64,000 nt of DNA from Pseudoalteromonas sp. '520P1 No. 423' (lineage in GTDB: Bacteria > Pseudomonadota > Gammaproteobacteria > Enterobacterales > Alteromonadaceae), in the NCBI RefSeq assembly GCF_001269985.1, contig NZ_BBZB01000002.1, forward strand, positions 930,001 through 994,000, in the 5' to 3' direction. Shown piece by piece: positions 60,258 through 64,000 of the stretch (position 1 is the first letter of the stretch; each line of letters begins with the position of its first letter). Made by a program: the position numbers and the translations under genes. The notes beneath the pieces are model-generated. The model was not told where the DNA came from. It was given only the letters and a program-made list of their open reading frames with translations, and did no database searches.

Positions 60258-61109
60258 TTAGTGATTGTTTAATGAATTCACTAAAGGTATTGCTGATTTA
60301 TCAAATATGCGATTCAATAAACCTGCTAATCTAATGCCACCTTGCGTTAAACGCTTTTTAACAACAGGTGTTTGTTCGTATACATAGTTATATCTATAAT
60401 TAGCATCGCCAATGTCATATAACTTCTGTGCTATATAAAACGACTCTAAAATCCAGTCTTTCGGTTGGCTATTTAAGTATTTTGAAATGAGAGTTTTATC
60501 GTTTGTATCTATAAAGTGTGCAAATTCTGTAAAAGATAAATTTTGGTTTTCAACTAATAAGCCATCCCAAAGTGAATGCAAATTACTGTCTTTACCAAAA
60601 AATTTAACCTTGATGCGGTTTCCACCACGGTCTTCACTGTGGCCAACATGCATAGGCTGATGAATATCACCAACTACATGTACTAAAAATTTAAAATAAA
60701 AACGTTTGTCTTTTAAATTAGAAGAGGGGCTTTTTAAAACTGAAGTGGCTTTTAAAATTAAAGCATAAGCATCAGTGACTTCACCTGATTGTGCTGAAAT
60801 ATTATAAGACGAAGGTTTAAAATCTGATGCTTTACTAATATTAACGTAGTGATATTTACCTGATTCTTTTTGCCAAAAATCACTTGGATTTGAACGCATT
60901 TCATCAGGCCAAGTTGAAACCTCGGCTAATTTCTCACCCTCTAATAACGGTAAAATAGCTTGTAAAGTTGTTTCGGTGAGATGATTCTCTGCTATTTTTG
61001 CTACAATTCTATGGCCATTTTGACTCCACGCATGTGCATTATGAGATAAAGCAAACATTAATATTGCATAAAAGCCGATAATAAATTTTATTGTTAACTG
61101 TTTTTTCAC
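60258..61109 (-). CDS. S1/P1-family zinc nuclease
   Basis: A 283-residue secreted nuclease/phosphomonoesterase. The signal peptide is cut before Trp28 (AHA|WSQNGHRIVAKIAE), giving the mature N-terminal Trp and His33 that bind zinc in P1 nuclease. The other ligands are in STWPDEMRS, KYHYVNI, and HVVGDIHQPMHVGHSEDRGG (HxxxD and H), with LHSLWDGLL closing the site. It degrades single-stranded DNA/RNA in the periplasm or outside, and with the endonuclease I and 5'-nucleotidase in this window would support growth on nucleic acids. Upstream of the Oar-like gene by order of transcription (70 bases); may be co-transcribed. Confidence 0.93.
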   Translation of the reverse strand: MKKQLTIKFIIGFYAILMFALSHNAHAWSQNGHRIVAKIAENHLTETTLQAILPLLEGEKLAEVSTWPDEMRSNPSDFWQKESGKYHYVNISKASDFKPSSYNISAQSGEVTDAYALILKATSVLKSPSSNLKDKRFYFKFLVHVVGDIHQPMHVGHSEDRGGNRIKVKFFGKDSNLHSLWDGLLVENQNLSFTEFAHFIDTNDKTLISKYLNSQPKDWILESFYIAQKLYDIGDANYRYNYVYEQTPVVKKRLTQGGIRLAGLLNRIFDKSAIPLVNSLNNH

Positions 61110-61327
61110 CTAACTACCCAATTGCAAATAATTACAAATCACCTTGTTTCGATTACTTATTTTCACGCTTTTAAAGTTAAATAGAAAGGAGTTAACAGCA
61201 TTCATCATTACTTGTTAACAAAGCTATTGAAACAATAGCTTATGTTGCTTAGGTAAAATTATTTATTGCAATAAGTAACTAAACTTGTTCAAATGTGCAA
61301 TGTTGCAAACAAGTAAAGTGAAGTATT

Positions 61328-62218
61328 GTGTTATCGGAAATCGCATTTTTTGAAAAAAGAGTTATTGTTACATTTTTGTGTACAGTAATTGTATTTATGT
61401 TTTACCTAGGTAATTCAAGAACTGAAATATCTAATATAGCTATTCCTGTATTTATGGAAATATCAAGTCAATGTAAAACAAACGGCAAAGCTGTTGATCA
61501 TAACTTAATTATTTATGTACCATCAGAAGTTGTGGCTAAACAGGTCTCACATAAACTATGTCAAGATGAAGTTGTAGCAAAACAATACGGGAATGTAATT
61601 GTACACTGGGGATATAAGTTAGGGGATTCTGTTGAATTTCTAGGAAAAGGCGTTGCAGATTTGATACTTGCAAAAGAGAATATCATGCAGGCTTTCATGG
61701 CTGAATCTACTTATAACTATCAAGCTGTTTTAGGTTACTCAAATTACACTGCATTTTTTATATCATTAAAAGAAAAACCAAAATTAAAAAAACTCTACTT
61801 TTTAGATAAAAAAATAGGGTTGTTAGATTACCCGACAAGTCGTTCAGGACACATTTTACCAAAAGCTTTATTTAAAGATTTAGAACTTAATATTGATAAT
61901 TTAGATATCACTTATGCTAATTCACATGAAGGATTAAGAGACTTGTTAGCTAGCGGCAAAGTGGACTTAATTGCATCTTATTGGAAAAAAGGAGATGAAA
62001 AGCAGTTTTCTAAAAATTATATAGAACCAATTAGTGATCCAATAAGCGGTAGTAAGTGGTATTTAAAAATGGATGTAGACAATACAGATTTACTTTGTGC
62101 GGTACAAAGGAATTTGCTTGATTTAGCTAAAGAAAATGAATCAACCTATTTTAATCATGTAAAGTTATTTAAATCTTGTAATACGGAACTATTAACAAAG
62201 GTACTAACAGATGCTTAA
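61328..62218 (+). CDS. Periplasmic-binding-protein-like (PhnD-type) membrane-anchored protein
   Basis: A 296-residue protein with an N-terminal uncleaved-looking membrane segment (RVIVTFLCTVIVFMFYLGN) and a type 2 periplasmic binding fold: NLIIYVPSEVVAKQVSHKLC, ADLILAKENIMQAF, KKIGLLDYPTSRSGHILPKA, LASGKVDLIASYWKKG. The GHILPKALF helix resembles PhnD/phosphonate-binding proteins. No transporter genes adjoin; instead it overlaps by 8 bases a membrane protein with a cytoplasmic domain. Role as a sensor partner is more likely than transport. Start TTG/ATG assignment: GTG-TTATCG at 61328 is weakly supported. Confidence 0.65.
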   Translation: MLSEIAFFEKRVIVTFLCTVIVFMFYLGNSRTEISNIAIPVFMEISSQCKTNGKAVDHNLIIYVPSEVVAKQVSHKLCQDEVVAKQYGNVIVHWGYKLGDSVEFLGKGVADLILAKENIMQAFMAESTYNYQAVLGYSNYTAFFISLKEKPKLKKLYFLDKKIGLLDYPTSRSGHILPKALFKDLELNIDNLDITYANSHEGLRDLLASGKVDLIASYWKKGDEKQFSKNYIEPISDPISGSKWYLKMDVDNTDLLCAVQRNLLDLAKENESTYFNHVKLFKSCNTELLTKVLTDA

Positions 62219-63143
62219 GTATCATAAAGTAATTATATCATTTCTCTTTTTCTGGTTAGTATTACAACTTTCATATTCTTTGGGGGCTTATGTAGATCAC
62301 AGGGCGAATATAGATAAATCGGTAAGTCAAATACAGACAAGAATTGCACTTGATTTACCAAGATTAAGCCTTCCAGATCGGTCACTTAATAATGTAGGCG
62401 ATCATTCTTCTATTATAAACTACATAAAAAAATTCAATACCCAACTGAATAAAATGGGATATAAAGCCCAACTCCACACAATTCAAAACATTTCAATTGA
62501 TAATAAAAATAACGATAGCCTAATATATCGAAGCTTACTTGCACCAGGTGAATCTGTAAATATACAAATATCTGAACCTAGTTTCGTTATTTCAGAGTAT
62601 TTAAGCCTAATTCCCCTTCTAATAGCCATATTATTTGCTTACCTTACTTTAGATCACATCCTAATTTGGCAAAACCGTAAAAATACATTATTAATCACGC
62701 AAGATGAGCCTAAAACGCCGTTTTTAATAATCAATTTAAAAGAAAAAGTGCTGATCAATAGTGAGACTAACGTAACCATTTCGCTTGCAAATAAGCCCTT
62801 ATGTTTTTATGTTGCGCTTACAGAGTTTTGTACACTCAATAAAGATATCGTGCTCAATCAAAATAAAGACCTACCAGATGAACTAACGGAATTAGCCAAT
62901 AAATACTTCCTTAGACTTATCGAGTTAGGACACACAGTTCGTAAAAGGCCAAACTTTAGTAATAGCTTAGAAAAAACTTTAAGTGAGATCAGAGCAGCTT
63001 TAGATGAAGTATTTACTGATACGCCTGAATTAAAAGCAATCTATTACCCGCCGAAAGCACATGGAGAAGGCTCAAGGTCTAAGTTACACCACTATGGATT
63101 AAGTACAATTGAAACAGAGCATATTGAACTGATAGGGAAATAG
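62211..63143 (+). CDS. Two-span membrane protein with periplasmic and cytoplasmic domains
   Basis: A 310-residue protein with membrane segments at about residues 7-27 (VIISFLFFWLVLQLSYSLGA) and 135-152 (LSLIPLLIAILFAYLTLDHI), enclosing a periplasmic domain of about 105 residues. The C-terminal cytoplasmic domain (about 160-310; FLIINLKEKVLINSETNVTI, KPLCFYVALTEFC, then a helical part with LGHTVRKRPNFSNSLEKTLS) has an appearance of a winged-helix-like regulatory domain, but I cannot name the family. Overlap with the binding-protein gene suggests the two form one signalling or regulatory unit. Confidence 0.6.
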   Translation: MLKYHKVIISFLFFWLVLQLSYSLGAYVDHRANIDKSVSQIQTRIALDLPRLSLPDRSLNNVGDHSSIINYIKKFNTQLNKMGYKAQLHTIQNISIDNKNNDSLIYRSLLAPGESVNIQISEPSFVISEYLSLIPLLIAILFAYLTLDHILIWQNRKNTLLITQDEPKTPFLIINLKEKVLINSETNVTISLANKPLCFYVALTEFCTLNKDIVLNQNKDLPDELTELANKYFLRLIELGHTVRKRPNFSNSLEKTLSEIRAALDEVFTDTPELKAIYYPPKAHGEGSRSKLHHYGLSTIETEHIELIGK

Positions 63144-63156
63144 AGAGTAGAGAGTA

Positions 63157-63184
63157 TGGATGAGTATAAACTAATACTCATCCA
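63157..63184. terminator. Bidirectional terminator
   Basis: TGGATGAGTAT and ATACTCATCCA with a 6-base loop, followed on the plus strand by AATTTT, between the convergent membrane-protein and nucleotidase genes. Confidence 0.82.
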
Positions 63185-63191
63185 AATTTTA

Positions 63192-64000
63192 TTAAAGGTA
63201 CTTAATTTCACCTTTAGGAGAATATTCATTTGCATTAATAGGGCTGTTTTGAATTAAGAATTCTTTTAAAACTTCAGCATCTATATAATTGGTAGGTACA
63301 TACCCAGGGTGTTTATTCAATTTCGGATAACCATCACCGCCTGCAGCATTATAACTATTGAGACTAAATCTATAGGTACGATTTAAATCGATTGGTTTAT
63401 TTTGAATTTTAATATTCTCAGCAATGCCTTGCTTCAAAGTTAAAGAAACACCATAAAACTGTGTATAAGCGCCGGCATCAGATGGGAAACTAGCGACTTT
63501 AGATAAAAAAGACTTTATTTCATCTCCTTTCATTTCAACATAAGCTAAACGATTTTTAAACGGATGTACGGTTAATACATTTTTATAGTTTATATCGCCA
63601 GCTCTAATAGAGTTTCTGATCCCACCGCCACTGATCACACCAAAGTCAGCATTTACTTTTTGCATTTGCGCAGCAGCAATTAATCTACCTAAGTTTGTTT
63701 GATGAAATCTGACATGATTTCTCTCACCGTCTAAATCACCTTTTAACTGTGCAATAGGTTGTATTAGTTGTGCTTGCCCTTGATTTTGAAACTTAGACAA
63801 AAAGTGATACATTTCAGGGTCATTTTCAATTTTTTTGCCAACTAATTTTTTAACCTTTGTACCATCAGCTGCAATCGTTGTTCTTTTGTAATTAACAGGT
63901 ATTAATTGATAGTCAACCAATACTAGTTCATCATTAGTAAATTCAAACTCTGCTTTACCTACATATTTACCCCATTCATGGGCTTGCATGATCCAAGTAC
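63192..64000 (-). CDS. 5'-nucleotidase (UshA-like), C-terminal part
   Basis: The frame is open to the window end, so the metallophosphatase N-terminal domain is outside. The part seen is the end of the linker (TWIMQAHEWGKYVGKAEFEF) and the 5'-nucleotidase C-terminal domain that binds the nucleoside: RFHQTNLGRLIAAAQMQKVN, GVISGGGIRNSIRAGDINYK, VLTVHPFKNRLAYVEMKG, FSLNSYNAAGGDGYPKL. These enzymes hydrolyse nucleotides and UDP-sugars in the periplasm to nucleoside and phosphate. Confidence 0.93.
   Translation of the reverse strand, partial: TWIMQAHEWGKYVGKAEFEFTNDELVLVDYQLIPVNYKRTTIAADGTKVKKLVGKKIENDPEMYHFLSKFQNQGQAQLIQPIAQLKGDLDGERNHVRFHQTNLGRLIAAAQMQKVNADFGVISGGGIRNSIRAGDINYKNVLTVHPFKNRLAYVEMKGDEIKSFLSKVASFPSDAGAYTQFYGVSLTLKQGIAENIKIQNKPIDLNRTYRFSLNSYNAAGGDGYPKLNKHPGYVPTNYIDAEVLKEFLIQNSPINANEYSPKGEIKYL

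Overview
The window reads as chromosome of an AT-rich marine gammaproteobacterium, most likely an Alteromonadales member of the Pseudoalteromonas/Colwellia/Thalassotalea type. The signs are the low GC by eye, many TonB-dependent receptors, long secreted repeat proteins, Fur- and Zur-type operators, homogentisate catabolism, and a chromosomal integron-like cassette remnant. Assignment to a genus is inference. All family calls come from reading the sequence; no database search was run.

Layout. 1-7.3 kb: the end of a DUF3137 gene with lemA, a 1.2-kb gene-free stretch, a dCACHE chemoreceptor, a porin, a caspase-fold-like protein, and an orphan sdhC-sdhD pair that has lost both canonical haem b ligands and sits behind a Fur-box-like site. 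7.4-8.9 kb is a graveyard: a TonB receptor and a PepSY membrane protein, both truncated and frameshifted and facing each other, and a frameshifted DsbB-like gene. 8.9-18 kb is an accessory region of small modules: a Phd/RelE-type toxin-antitoxin pair, a phage-like trio of tiny ORFs, and integron cassettes with recognisable attC sites. One attC is split by two different IS110-family elements. A two-hairpin repeat follows most modules. 18-20.5 kb holds an acetyltransferase, a rhodanese and two more pseudogenes, one a chimera of a chemoreceptor and D-lactate dehydrogenase.

20.6-25.8 kb: a probable Zur-controlled operon (merC-like, zinc-independent folE2, and a lipoprotein of the endonuclease/exonuclease/phosphatase fold with a His-rich leader), then a secreted multidomain endonuclease I. 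26.4-36.3 kb: a 3068-residue cadherin/Ig-repeat surface protein with a GlyGly-CTERM-like tail, translationally coupled to a small beta-barrel protein. 36.4-44.9 kb: a 2314-residue lipoprotein built from near-identical InlB-B-like repeats and leucine-rich repeats, flanked by two decayed, inverted IS6-family copies.

45-64 kb is more ordinary: NfeD/SPFH pair, CheY-like regulator, fatty-acid hydroxylase, a Fur-controlled iron locus (DUF4856 lipoprotein, imelysin, TonB receptor), a TIGR02647 protein, hmgA-maiA with a divergent MarR regulator and a 24-bp palindromic operator, an Oar-like TonB receptor, an S1/P1 nuclease, a periplasmic-binding-protein/membrane-protein pair, and the 3' part of a 5'-nucleotidase.

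The points most worth following up are the haem-ligand-less Fur-linked SdhCD pair, the doubly IS-split attC with the repeat-punctuated small-gene array, the Zur operon with its His-rich lipoprotein, and the repeat-homogenised giant lipoprotein between inverted IS6 remnants.
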